From NCBI GenBank assembly GCA_964609695.1, contig CAZSSP010000005.1, positions 71,824-135,823 on the forward strand: a stretch of DNA of 64,000 bases, in the 5' to 3' direction. Every line of letters begins with the position of its first letter. The stretch's first letter is position 1. This DNA is from JAGNHS01 sp964609695 (GTDB lineage Bacteria > Bdellovibrionota > UBA2428). Positions 8,838-18,477 of this stretch are shown piece by piece. Position numbers and translations under genes: made by a program. The notes beneath the pieces are model-generated. The model was given only the letters and a program-made list of their open reading frames with translations. It had not been told where the DNA came from and did not search any database.

Positions 8838-10262
8838 TTGAGAACTGTTCTGAAATCTAGTGCATTGCCGTTGTCGCGTCTCGAAGACGTGTTTCCTGCA
8901 CATCTTTTTGCCAATAATTCAGAACTACAATCCATCTATGATCGTTTTTTAATTTTTTCAAAGCCAATCATCGAAAGCGATGGAGTCTTACTATCCGTTC
9001 CTACAAATTTCCACAAACAAGCTCTCTTAAAGTGGAAAGATCAACTCGAAAAGGTGAGTGGCGTTTCGATTAAAAGCGTCGATGTCTCTGTTCAAGAAAG
9101 AGTTAAAAAAGATCATCTCCCCAGCCCCAATCAACACCATCAAGTTGCACTTCCTTTGGCGCCTGTTAATCCCGTTCAAGAAATTGAAAAAAGAGAACTT
9201 GAGAGGCGATCAACAGCACCTTTTTATATTAATAGTCCTGCGTATCAATTAGCTTTTGAACTTACAAAACGATGGGCCAATAATCTTTTTCACCCAAGCG
9301 CGCCTTCTCAAAGTCTCTTGTGGGTTTTTGGTGCTGCGGGAAGCGGAAAAACTTACTTACTCAAGCAGTTGAACTCTTGGGTTCCTCAAAACAAACGACT
9401 TCATTTTGTTAATGTCATTTCCTTTTTCCAAGAGTGGAGACAGGCTCTAGACAACAACGATACTTTTCAATTCATAAAAAAATATCGAAAAGACATTGAT
9501 GTTCTTGTTTTAGAAAACCTCGATGATTTAGTTGGAAAAAAGAAAACCCAAGAAGAAGTTCTGTTTACCATAAGTGCCCTTATTGAAAGAGGCGCTCATA
9601 TAGTTGTTTCAAGCACACACAATCCAACTAGTTTAAAAGATCAACTAGAAGCACAACTCTATAGCAGACTCTTATCAGGCATGACCATCGAAATGCCAAA
9701 ACCAGATCGTCGATTCAAAGAAGCTTTACTCAGAAGACTTCTAGATGAAAACGGATTGAAAGATTATGAACTCGATCTTGTTGTTCAGGAAAAATTATTA
9801 AGCATTCCTGTTTCATCGGCAAGAAAAGCCAACTCTCTATTTATTAATGTGATTAGCCGTCTCTCATTGACTAGAAGCTTTAGTTTGCAAGATGTCATTA
9901 TTTTAGAGCACACCATTGGCGAAAAAGCCCAAAGCACTTCTATTTCTAACCATCAACCTAAAGAACTTATTGAAAGTGTTTGTCGACTTTGCGGCGTGGG
10001 ACCTAGCGCACTCCTAGGCCACAGCCGTCGCGCAGAAATCACTTTAGCTAGACGTTTTGTTTGCTTATCACTTTCAAAGTTTTTAGGACTAACCAACAGC
10101 ACCATTGCTCACTACCTTGAAAAAGACCCTTCAACCATCAGCCATGCTCTTAAAACGGCTGAAGTTGAAATTGAAAGCAATCGAATTATTGGAAAGCAAT
10201 GGAACTGGATTTGCTCTCAACTTGGCCTCGAAATTCCAACTCAAACAGCCTCTCAACAATAA
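8838..10262 (+). CDS. dnaA: Divergent DnaA-type replication initiator
   Basis: The four-part DnaA plan is visible in 474 residues. Domain I is at about 1-85 (VLLSVPTNFHKQAL). A short linker follows. The AAA+ domain III has Walker A FGAAGSGKTYLL, the TQEE segment and LYSRLL near the Arg finger. Domain IV runs from about 385, with ELIESVCRLCGVGPSALLG and RRAEITLARRFVCLSLSKF. Key sites differ from the family: Walker B reads LVLENLDDL rather than LLiDDIqF, and the DNA-contact motif RDHTT reads KDPST, losing the His. The only long start is TTG. It sits directly after a DnaA-box cluster, which supports an initiator role, yet hemF rather than dnaN follows. It may be the main DnaA of a fast-diverging lineage or a paralogue. 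Confidence 0.8.
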   Translation: MRTVLKSSALPLSRLEDVFPAHLFANNSELQSIYDRFLIFSKPIIESDGVLLSVPTNFHKQALLKWKDQLEKVSGVSIKSVDVSVQERVKKDHLPSPNQHHQVALPLAPVNPVQEIEKRELERRSTAPFYINSPAYQLAFELTKRWANNLFHPSAPSQSLLWVFGAAGSGKTYLLKQLNSWVPQNKRLHFVNVISFFQEWRQALDNNDTFQFIKKYRKDIDVLVLENLDDLVGKKKTQEEVLFTISALIERGAHIVVSSTHNPTSLKDQLEAQLYSRLLSGMTIEMPKPDRRFKEALLRRLLDENGLKDYELDLVVQEKLLSIPVSSARKANSLFINVISRLSLTRSFSLQDVIILEHTIGEKAQSTSISNHQPKELIESVCRLCGVGPSALLGHSRRAEITLARRFVCLSLSKFLGLTNSTIAHYLEKDPSTISHALKTAEVEIESNRIIGKQWNWICSQLGLEIPTQTASQQ

Positions 10263-10346
10263 TTTAATTCACATTATTGAATACATAGCTTAACGCCTCA
10301 CTGTTTTCCTTTGACAGTGGGCCAAGCGATTCATAATTGATTAATT

Positions 10347-11141
10347 ATGACACCGGACAAAGATATTATTGTTAGATATCTAAAAACTTTAAGAGACAAA
10401 ATTTGCTCTGAATTTGAAAGTTTTGAAAATGAAGCTCGATTTCAACGAAAAGAATGGAATTACAACAAAGGAAATGGTGGCGGAGAAATCTCAGTTTTAA
10501 GAGGAAAAGTTTTCGAGAAAGCCGCTGTCAACTGGTCAGGTGTTCAGGGTGATAAATTCCCAATGGACGATGCACAGGGACCTTTTTTCGCAACTGGCGT
10601 TAGTCTCATCACTCACATGAACAATCCCAAAGCTCCCACAGTGCATTTTAATATTCGATTTTTACAAACAGAAAAAAAGTTTTGGTTTGGAGGCGGATTT
10701 GATCTCACTCCCATGGGATTTCCCTATGCTGAAGACACTGAACATTTTCATAAAACTGCAGAAAAGGCTCTTAAACCCTTTGGAGACAACCTCTATCCAG
10801 ATTTTTCCAAGTGGGCTAAAGAATATTATTACATTCCTCATTACCAAAAAGAACGAGGCGTCGGGGGAATCTTTTTTGATCATTACAATACAGGTCATTT
10901 TGAAAACGATTTTGCTATGTGGAAAAGCGTAGGGGATCATTTTTTAGAAGGCATTATCCCCATTTATAAAAAGCGACACTCCGAAGCCTTTTCAGCTGAA
11001 GATAAAAATTTACAGCTCCACAAAAGAGCACACTATGTAGAATTCAATTTATTGTATGATCGAGGCACTAAATTTGGCTTTCAATCAGGCGGCAATCCCG
11101 AAGCCATACTCTGCTCAATGCCTCCTCTCGCAGCCTGGTAA
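10347..11141 (+). CDS. hemF: Oxygen-dependent coproporphyrinogen III oxidase
   Basis: Converts coproporphyrinogen III to protoporphyrinogen IX with O2 in haem synthesis. Seen: NGGGEISVLRGKVFEKA, THMNNPKAPTVHFNIRF, the GGGFDLTP active-site motif, KERGVGGIFFDH, and YDRGTKFGFQSGGNPE followed by SMPPLAAW. The protein stops at that Trp (264 aa), where typical HemF continues for about 30 residues to a helix used in dimer packing. No frameshift restores the tail: the next codons run into another stop with no similarity. Function is probably kept because all catalytic motifs are present. Confidence 0.93.
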   Translation: MTPDKDIIVRYLKTLRDKICSEFESFENEARFQRKEWNYNKGNGGGEISVLRGKVFEKAAVNWSGVQGDKFPMDDAQGPFFATGVSLITHMNNPKAPTVHFNIRFLQTEKKFWFGGGFDLTPMGFPYAEDTEHFHKTAEKALKPFGDNLYPDFSKWAKEYYYIPHYQKERGVGGIFFDHYNTGHFENDFAMWKSVGDHFLEGIIPIYKKRHSEAFSAEDKNLQLHKRAHYVEFNLLYDRGTKFGFQSGGNPEAILCSMPPLAAW

Positions 11142-11167
11142 TTTTTTTCCTGCGAAATTCTTAAAAT

Positions 11168-14047
11168 TTAGAAGCTACCGATGCTCAGATTGATTCTGTA
11201 TTCGTTTTCACCGGGCTCCTGATCAATATTAAATGCAAAATCAACCGCTAGTGGACCCACTGGGGTCGAATAACGTAGCCCAACTCCTGTGGCCTTTCTA
11301 AAGCCAGTGCTGAGCTTTTCCAAGGGATCTCCCCTAGTTCGCAATACATTGACCTCTCCACCCTCAAAAAAGACCGCCATACCCCAAGCTAAAAACAAAG
11401 GTTGTCTTAATTCACTTCTGAATTCATAACTTTGTTGATCGAGAACACCTTTTTGGTCAAAACGTAAATATTTTTCACTTAAAGATCGTATCGACGAACG
11501 ACCCCCTAAAACTAATCTTTTATTTTCAGGAACGTTATTACTTTTCTCCAAGCCCCACAATCGACTATATCCGGCCGACAATGCGAGTACGGCTCTATTA
11601 GGTATGGGAACATAAAAGCTATACTTCTGACGCCAAATTACAAAATTAGCTTCGTCATCACCCCCCAATTCCGGAATGGCCCATTGAATTGTGTTTTGGA
11701 AAAGAAATCCCTTTCGGGGTTCAAAAACATTATCTCTTAGATCATAAGAAGCCACAGATCCCACCGAAGCAATTCGATAATAGTTTTGTCGATTCAATGG
11801 AGCTTTAATAATGTCGAATATTTTTGAAATATTATACTCATACAAAGTTTGTGAGAGAGTAAAATTTTTAAAAATTTCCTTTTCTACTGAAAAGTTTAAA
11901 GAAAGCTCTTCAGAATTAAACCCTGAAACTTTTTGATCCTTTAAATACTTAATATCATCAGACTTGCTATACTCAAATTGAGTTCTAAACCTTAAAGGCC
12001 AATCAAAAAGATAAGGTTCAACATAAACTGCGGTGTGCTTTTGTTCTATAAATTGATATTGAGATTGATTGAGTTTGCGAGACGCTTGAGACCGTAAAAA
12101 CAATCCTCGATTCCAGCCACCTAAATTTCTATAGTTCAACTCCGCAAAACCAATCAATCCAAGATCAGTTCTATATCCGGGACCAAACTCAATTGAACCA
12201 GGCGCTCGTTCTTTTACAGCAACTTTTAAATCTTTCTCCTGAATTTCAAAAAGTCCTTTATCGAGATCTTCTCTCTGCAATATTCGGCCACCAACGGGTC
12301 GCATTTCAACTAATTGAAAGAGTCCTAATCCATAAAGATTTTGTTCAAATAGTTTGCTTCTGTCAGGCCCCATAGACTGTCCGACCACAAGAGTATCTTT
12401 TTTAAGTTCTCGCAAAATGACGGGATCTTTAGTTTTATTGTTTCCATCAATAATGGTTTTACCCATTACGACTTTTGGTCCTAAATTGACTGAAACACTG
12501 ACAGTGGCACGCGCAGATGAAGGATCAAGCTTTAACAATTCTTCCTCTGTAGAACTGACACTAGCTTGAATAAAGCCTTCATTTTGACAATAACTTTTTA
12601 ATTTTGAAGCTAAAGAAAAAACTTTTGAAGGTGATACATAGTCATCCTTTTTTAAATCAATCATAGAATTGATTTTTGATTCTTCAAAATTTGAAAGACC
12701 CGCTAACTGTATATCACCGTATTGATATCTTTGACCCAGCTGAACCGTAAGTTCTAAATCAAAAAAACGTGTGTTGCCTCTTTGCACAAATCTGTAAGAA
12801 AATATTTTGAAATCTAAATATCCCATATCGCGAACTTGAGAAACAAGTCCGCCTAAAAGCGAAACAATTTGATCAGGCAAATAATAAATATAATGATAGG
12901 GAGTTTGATAAGGCTCCAACCATTTAAAAGTAGCTCTTCTCATTAAAGCTTCGGACTCAAGAGGAATTCCCTTAAACAGTGTTTGGCCCAAAAAATACTG
13001 AGTGCCTTCTTTGATATTAAAAGTGATTAATCGTTTGTCAGCTTCATCAATAACGTCTCTTTGAATTTTAATATCTTTGAATCCACGCTCTTTATATTGA
13101 GTGTTGATTCTAAGCTCAGCCTCAAACATTGAAAATGGAAGACCTAATTGAACACTTCTTTCTAAAATACTTTCTCGAAGATCATTCTCCCAAAAAAAGA
13201 CATTACCCTTAAACTGAATATTATACTTTGGGCCTTTAGCTAAATGAATGTCGAGCTGATTTTGCTTTTGATTCATCAACTCCCATTCTATTTTAGAATC
13301 ATAATAACCCTTATCTCTCATTCTCTTTAAAAATCGTCTTCGAACTTCCTCAAGAGCAATAAAATCTAAGATCAATGGACTCTTTAATTTAGCATTTTTA
13401 AATTCAGAGACGTTTATTCTCTTAAGAGATGAGTTAAAAGTTTCTTCAGCCTTCATTTCCTCTAATAGAACTCTTAAATCGCTTGTAGACATTCCACTGA
13501 AACCCAGTGTTGAAGTCTCGCGGTAACCTGAAAACTGAACAAAGACTCTCAATTTTCTAGCCGAACCTACCTCATATTGTTGAAGAGCCGGAATAATTTC
13601 TACTTCCAATAAGCCTCTTTTTTCTAAAAGATCCTTAATTTTAATCCTAATATCAGTAAGCATGTCGGCTGTAACAATGTCGCCAGGATTAAGTCCAATA
13701 TCCGCTAGAATATTTTCTTTTAATGGATTGGAAATTTTTTGATTACTCACAATTTCAACGGATTCGAGTCGCGTATGTAAATCAAGTCCTAAAATGAGTT
13801 CTCTACTTTGTGTATCATACTCTGCATCGACTCTTTGAAAATTGTTAGTCAATGCCAGACGAGACAAACCACGGTCCAAAGAGTCTTGATTAAATGAATC
13901 TCCTTGCTTGAGTCCGAGAAGATCTAAAATAGCTGGAACATCCACATCTTCAGAATGAAGTATTCTGATTTCCTTAATAGCGTCGTTGTCTGCAAAACAA
14001 AGAGCTGTAAAACCAAGAAGAAAAGCGCGCATTAAATAATATTTCAT
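11168..14047 (-). CDS. tamA: Omp85/TamA-like outer-membrane assembly protein with expanded POTRA array
   Basis: Outer-membrane barrel partner of TamB, inserting or threading proteins or lipids. Seen: signal peptide (LMRAFLLGFTALCFA), about six POTRA-like repeats over residues 20-620 (for example ESVEIVSNQKISN, YNIQFKGNVFF, VVMGKTIIDGNNKTKD), then a 16-strand-type barrel of about 330 residues ending GLRYSTPVGPLAVDFAF and a terminal Phe. At 959 aa it is far longer than TamA of E. coli (577 aa, three POTRA). The lid-loop VRGF motif reads IRSL, with Arg retained. ATGA overlap with the upstream tamB shows tight coupling, so TamA is favoured over BamA. Confidence 0.85.
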   Translation of the reverse strand: MKYYLMRAFLLGFTALCFADNDAIKEIRILHSEDVDVPAILDLLGLKQGDSFNQDSLDRGLSRLALTNNFQRVDAEYDTQSRELILGLDLHTRLESVEIVSNQKISNPLKENILADIGLNPGDIVTADMLTDIRIKIKDLLEKRGLLEVEIIPALQQYEVGSARKLRVFVQFSGYRETSTLGFSGMSTSDLRVLLEEMKAEETFNSSLKRINVSEFKNAKLKSPLILDFIALEEVRRRFLKRMRDKGYYDSKIEWELMNQKQNQLDIHLAKGPKYNIQFKGNVFFWENDLRESILERSVQLGLPFSMFEAELRINTQYKERGFKDIKIQRDVIDEADKRLITFNIKEGTQYFLGQTLFKGIPLESEALMRRATFKWLEPYQTPYHYIYYLPDQIVSLLGGLVSQVRDMGYLDFKIFSYRFVQRGNTRFFDLELTVQLGQRYQYGDIQLAGLSNFEESKINSMIDLKKDDYVSPSKVFSLASKLKSYCQNEGFIQASVSSTEEELLKLDPSSARATVSVSVNLGPKVVMGKTIIDGNNKTKDPVILRELKKDTLVVGQSMGPDRSKLFEQNLYGLGLFQLVEMRPVGGRILQREDLDKGLFEIQEKDLKVAVKERAPGSIEFGPGYRTDLGLIGFAELNYRNLGGWNRGLFLRSQASRKLNQSQYQFIEQKHTAVYVEPYLFDWPLRFRTQFEYSKSDDIKYLKDQKVSGFNSEELSLNFSVEKEIFKNFTLSQTLYEYNISKIFDIIKAPLNRQNYYRIASVGSVASYDLRDNVFEPRKGFLFQNTIQWAIPELGGDDEANFVIWRQKYSFYVPIPNRAVLALSAGYSRLWGLEKSNNVPENKRLVLGGRSSIRSLSEKYLRFDQKGVLDQQSYEFRSELRQPLFLAWGMAVFFEGGEVNVLRTRGDPLEKLSTGFRKATGVGLRYSTPVGPLAVDFAFNIDQEPGENEYRINLSIGSF

Positions 14048-17000
14048 TTTAAATCAAATTTAAATCGAATATCTGCCCCCATAGATTGCGCCTCAGGTTC
14101 GGGACTTTCCCAAACCCCAGTTAAATTCATATTTTTATAAAGCTTATAATCTACCTGAAAATTATTTTCAGGTTTACTTAAATTTAAACTTCGACCAAAA
14201 GTGGCCGTAGTTTTTTTACCTAGTTTTCTTGTCACTTCCACTTTAGTGACAGGATCTTGAGCTGTATTATTTATCTTTGTACCCAAACTGACTTGAAAAC
14301 CTGTTGTTTTACTCACGTTAGAACCTATCTTTTGTCCAAAAACGGCTTGAAAAGCTTCAAAACCTGCTGATTGAATTAATCCTCCACCTTCGCTCGAAGT
14401 ACCAGACGACAAGTCATTTCTTTCAAGATCCGATCGAATAAAACCAAAAGCTAGTAATGAAATAATATCTTGAGTAGGCAAAGGAGGTTCACTCTTAAAA
14501 TCAAGTTTGAGGTCAGAAGCTGATCCACTCGCCAACAAATCAATTCTATAATCACCATTGTTATATCTAATGTTAGTACTCGCTTGGAGTGCCATATTAG
14601 GTACTAAACTTCTTTGAAAATTTGCGGTTCCTCTCGAAATTGAAAATGTTTGATCTCGAGCATAAAGAAAGCCTTTATCGATGTTCAAATTTCCAACAAA
14701 TAAGGGATTCACATCACTTCCTGAAATCAGTAGTGATCCAAAAACTTGAGTTGAAGCTAATGAGTTTTTAACTAAAAATGTATTATTCACTTCAGCTTTA
14801 ATATCAAAAATTAATGATGGACTTTGAACTTGACCAATTCCATATGTCATTCCACCACCTGAAAATTCTTTTGCATACAATCCATTAGAAACAGCTAGAT
14901 TTCCTTTTAAAGTATAAGGAAGCTTAGGACCCGCTAAAAGCAAGTTTCCATCTAGGGTCATTGGGAATTCGTTTAAGAGAGCTACTTGTGCTTTCTGAAG
15001 TTGAAAATTTAAGTAAATTCCTCGATCTTTCGATAACCATCGATAAGTTCCTTGAAATTCTGCTCGACCACTTCCCATAGAGCCCTCGGCTTGGGATATT
15101 TCTAATTTTTCACCATTCATTTTTATAAGTCCGCGAGCATTTTCTACAGGCTGTCCTACGTTTTTTATCGAAAAGCCAACTTTCTCCATTTCGGCATTTA
15201 GATTTAATGATCGATCATTTAAGGGAAGTGATAAATTTCCATTGATTTTAAAGCTCCCGGAATGAAAACGAAGCAAGTCTGGGACAAAAGTATCTACTAA
15301 ATTTGAATTCAAATCTCCATGGACACGAATACAATGTGAACAGTTTTTAGAATCCAATACAAATAATGATCCATTTTGGCTGCGTAGTTCTCCAGTCGCC
15401 TCGTGATTATTCCAACTTAAATTTTGCTTTCCAGCCAACCAAACTAATGGACGCTCGAGTCGATCCGATTTGAGAGTTAAGCCCAAATTATCAGTAGATA
15501 TCTGTCCACCGGATTCAGACCAATCGTATGTGATGAGACCTCTAGATATTAATTCATCGTTTCTCTGAGAATCATTTATCATCGCAAAGAGAATGGATAA
15601 TCCTTCTTCTTCAGCTTTTAAGTGAACTTTCTTAAGTTGCCATTCTTCGCCTTTTTTTTCGGACTGAAACAAGCCTTCATGCTTTGATGATTTCATTTGG
15701 AATTGAAGATCTTTTCCATTTCCTTTAGCAGAAACCTGAATGGGCGCTAAAGAAAGCTTATCAATTTTTAACTGACTCAAAGAAGCATTAAAATCCCATC
15801 CTCCAAATGTACTCCAATTTCCCGAACCCGATGCAAAACCATAATCAAATATCTTCTCTACGTTGGGTATGAGATTGAGTGATTTTATTTTAATAGGATG
15901 CAATTCGAAGTGGAGTTGAGATTTGTCAGGATTCAAATCTCCGCTCATGGAAAAGCTTCCTTCTTCCTTAAAAACTAGCATTTCTTTAATTAAGAGCTTG
16001 TTCACGTAAGTTTCGGCAATCAACCGAGCACTATTAAAAGCCAATCCAAAAGATTTTAAATTACGACCTGTGAGCATCATAGGACCTTTTAATCTTTGAG
16101 GACTGCTCATATCCAAAGCTCCGTTCATTTCAAGGCTTCCGCTCCAAAAACCATGAACTGGAATAGTTTCAGGATCTAATTTAAATTGCCATTCATATTG
16201 ATCAAAAAGAGTGTCGAGCTTCATCCATCCACCCACACCGGGCCTCGAATACAATTGTCCAAGAATATGGGCTTTTCCTCCGCCTTGATCGAGCCTGAGA
16301 GGACCTATATGTAATATTTTATTTTCGTACTTTAATAAACCCGTTAATTTTCCTAAATCTTGCTCCAAGACAGACATCCCATTAATAGCAAGATCAGCAT
16401 TAACCAAAGTTCTTTTTTTAGGTTCTTGGGAATAATCGTAATGAATATCTGCACGCGCATTCAAACGCCCAGCAATCTTAATTCCTACAAAATCCTCTAA
16501 AACCTCACTAAGATCCGTATCTTTGGGAGTGGCTTGGATATCTAAAATTGTAGGATTATAAATCACCTTTCCTGTTAATGGAATTTCCACATTTTCATTC
16601 CACACTAATTTCATGTTTTCTAAAAATAAATCCTTAGCGTGAATTCTAACTTGCCCCTCAAGTTTTGCAGAATTTCCTCTTAAAACTTTTGAAGCCGCTT
16701 CTAACTTATACATTTTAGGATCGGAAAAAACATCAAAAGCAGACAGGTTAAGATGAGATTGTCCGATAATTTCAAAATTTTCTAAAGGGCCCTGAAAATC
16801 TAAAACTCCATTGACTTGAAGTTTGACGTAACACTCTTCAACACTAGAAGCCCTTAGGATTCCACAAAGCCCAGCATCTTCAGCCTTTAATTGTCCTGAT
16901 ACTTTTCCGCCCGCTATTTTCGTTCCATCTAAAAGTATTGTGTTTTTTATCGAAGCGGGCTCCCAATTAGTTCTAGGTAATTCAATTTTAAAATGCTTAA

Positions 17001-17985
17001 GGAGAACTGAATCATTCTCCCAAACGATATCTCCGTCCACATTATTGGGATGATACCCATCAATTTTAAAATCTTTTAATTTTAAATTAGCATATAGATT
17101 TTTTTTATCAGATCCTTGAGAGTGATATGTGGCCTCAAGCTTTAAATGACCGCTGGGTTTAAGTTGAGTGTTCCAACCTTTAATCTGAGGAGTGCGCAGT
17201 AACCAGCTATCAAAATTTTCAACTGGCCCCTCAACCTGAACTTTAATATCACCTGGCCAACGTCCACTCGTTCTCACAAAACTTTCTTCATCAAGATCAA
17301 CATTGATTTTTCGTATCGCTAAATAATATTTATCGATACCTTCACTAAGAATTAAAGTGGAGGCTTCTACTCGCTTAATTGTTCCAATTCTTTTTGGAAA
17401 ATCAATATCATTAACAATCCCTTGGATTCTTAGCTGACCTCTTTCGAGATTCTGGATATAAAATGATTCGATATTGGCTTTAAGATCAGAAGCAAGAATT
17501 CTAGCGTTCTTAAGTTCCAACTCTTCGTAACTTATATTTCTCTTTTTTAGTATCTCATTTGCCTTGATTACAAAATTTGCAATTTTTCCAGGAATGAGTT
17601 CAGGATCATTTTTAGTGTCATCCTTATCGTCCCAGTTTATTCCAATACGACCTAATAGATCCACATCTTCAACATAAAGTCCTTTCAAGTGAAGATCGCC
17701 TAGCATGAGATAAAGAGGCGAAAATTGAAATTGAACTTCTTCAGCGGCAATATTTTGAGACTCTAAACTTAATTTAACTTTTTTAAATGAAACCGCAAAA
17801 CGAAACGGAGACACGCTCCAATCATTGGTTTCGACTCTTAAACCAGTACGAATACGTAAAACTTTTAAAGAAAAATTTAAAAGCATGCGAGAGACCACGG
17901 GATCTTGCAAAAATGCGAGACTTAAAACCAGAGGTAGGCTTAAGCTCAAAGCTATGATGAAAAATCTATGCCTATAATAGAACAT
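14044..17985 (-). CDS. tamB: TamB-like AsmA-family translocation/assembly protein
   Basis: Very large inner-membrane-anchored periplasmic protein (1313 aa) that bridges to the outer membrane. It is known from the family for TamA-dependent assembly and phospholipid transport. Seen: an N-terminal membrane anchor (FFIIALSLSLPLVLSLAFL), long repetitive beta-rich AsmA-like body, and the C-terminal DUF490 region (about 1150-1313) with DIISLLAFGF, a Gly-rich segment before AFQAVFGQKIG, and FKFDLK at the end. It overlaps tamA by 4 nt and starts 15 nt after the TPR-like gene, so it is likely part of the long acc-tam transcript. Confidence 0.9.
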   Translation of the reverse strand: MFYYRHRFFIIALSLSLPLVLSLAFLQDPVVSRMLLNFSLKVLRIRTGLRVETNDWSVSPFRFAVSFKKVKLSLESQNIAAEEVQFQFSPLYLMLGDLHLKGLYVEDVDLLGRIGINWDDKDDTKNDPELIPGKIANFVIKANEILKKRNISYEELELKNARILASDLKANIESFYIQNLERGQLRIQGIVNDIDFPKRIGTIKRVEASTLILSEGIDKYYLAIRKINVDLDEESFVRTSGRWPGDIKVQVEGPVENFDSWLLRTPQIKGWNTQLKPSGHLKLEATYHSQGSDKKNLYANLKLKDFKIDGYHPNNVDGDIVWENDSVLLKHFKIELPRTNWEPASIKNTILLDGTKIAGGKVSGQLKAEDAGLCGILRASSVEECYVKLQVNGVLDFQGPLENFEIIGQSHLNLSAFDVFSDPKMYKLEAASKVLRGNSAKLEGQVRIHAKDLFLENMKLVWNENVEIPLTGKVIYNPTILDIQATPKDTDLSEVLEDFVGIKIAGRLNARADIHYDYSQEPKKRTLVNADLAINGMSVLEQDLGKLTGLLKYENKILHIGPLRLDQGGGKAHILGQLYSRPGVGGWMKLDTLFDQYEWQFKLDPETIPVHGFWSGSLEMNGALDMSSPQRLKGPMMLTGRNLKSFGLAFNSARLIAETYVNKLLIKEMLVFKEEGSFSMSGDLNPDKSQLHFELHPIKIKSLNLIPNVEKIFDYGFASGSGNWSTFGGWDFNASLSQLKIDKLSLAPIQVSAKGNGKDLQFQMKSSKHEGLFQSEKKGEEWQLKKVHLKAEEEGLSILFAMINDSQRNDELISRGLITYDWSESGGQISTDNLGLTLKSDRLERPLVWLAGKQNLSWNNHEATGELRSQNGSLFVLDSKNCSHCIRVHGDLNSNLVDTFVPDLLRFHSGSFKINGNLSLPLNDRSLNLNAEMEKVGFSIKNVGQPVENARGLIKMNGEKLEISQAEGSMGSGRAEFQGTYRWLSKDRGIYLNFQLQKAQVALLNEFPMTLDGNLLLAGPKLPYTLKGNLAVSNGLYAKEFSGGGMTYGIGQVQSPSLIFDIKAEVNNTFLVKNSLASTQVFGSLLISGSDVNPLFVGNLNIDKGFLYARDQTFSISRGTANFQRSLVPNMALQASTNIRYNNGDYRIDLLASGSASDLKLDFKSEPPLPTQDIISLLAFGFIRSDLERNDLSSGTSSEGGGLIQSAGFEAFQAVFGQKIGSNVSKTTGFQVSLGTKINNTAQDPVTKVEVTRKLGKKTTATFGRSLNLSKPENNFQVDYKLYKNMNLTGVWESPEPEAQSMGADIRFKFDLK

Positions 17986-18000
17986 GGTCTAAGCTTTATT

Positions 18001-18477
18001 CTATTCTCTGACGAGCCTAAGTGCGACGTCAGAATAGTGTGGATTTTTTCTGTAAACAGCGTCAAATCTTTGAGCCGCTTCAAGACGCAATCCTAAAGCT
18101 TCATAAGCCAAACCAGACAAATAGTTGACGTGAATTTGTTCTTCTAAACTCCAGTGATGCGCTCTCGCCATAGCGAGTGCTTCTGAAGATCTATTCAACT
18201 CAACCAAACAACGCAACTCCCACAACTTCATAGGACCAGATACTGGTGATACTGTTTGTAATTTTTGTAATATTTCGAATGCCAATACCCAATCGCCAAA
18301 ACTACCTGCAAATAAAGAAAGATCTAAAGCCAACTGCTTAAATTGATCTGAAGGAATTTTTTTCCATTCAGAAAACAATGCACCTAATACAGAATTTTTA
18401 CCAAAACGATCATCTATGGCCAGTTCAAGATCTTTTACGAGTTTATCGAGAAGCTCTTGAAGATTTCCGTCGTCCAT
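18001..18477 (-). CDS. TPR-like helical protein of unknown function
   Basis: 158 residues, no signal peptide, almost wholly helical, with one TPR-like pair near the C-terminus (NYLSGLAYEALGLRLEAAQRFDAVYRKNP) preceded by a degenerate one. Its ATG overlaps the accC stop (TAATG), so it is translationally coupled to accC and lies 15 nt before tamB. A scaffold role is inferred from the repeats only. Confidence 0.75.
   Translation of the reverse strand: MDDGNLQELLDKLVKDLELAIDDRFGKNSVLGALFSEWKKIPSDQFKQLALDLSLFAGSFGDWVLAFEILQKLQTVSPVSGPMKLWELRCLVELNRSSEALAMARAHHWSLEEQIHVNYLSGLAYEALGLRLEAAQRFDAVYRKNPHYSDVALRLVRE

Noticed and set aside
10285..10320. Short CACTGT/ACAGTG stem between dnaA and hemF
   Set aside because: Six pairs with a 9-nt loop and no T-run; too weak for a terminator call.
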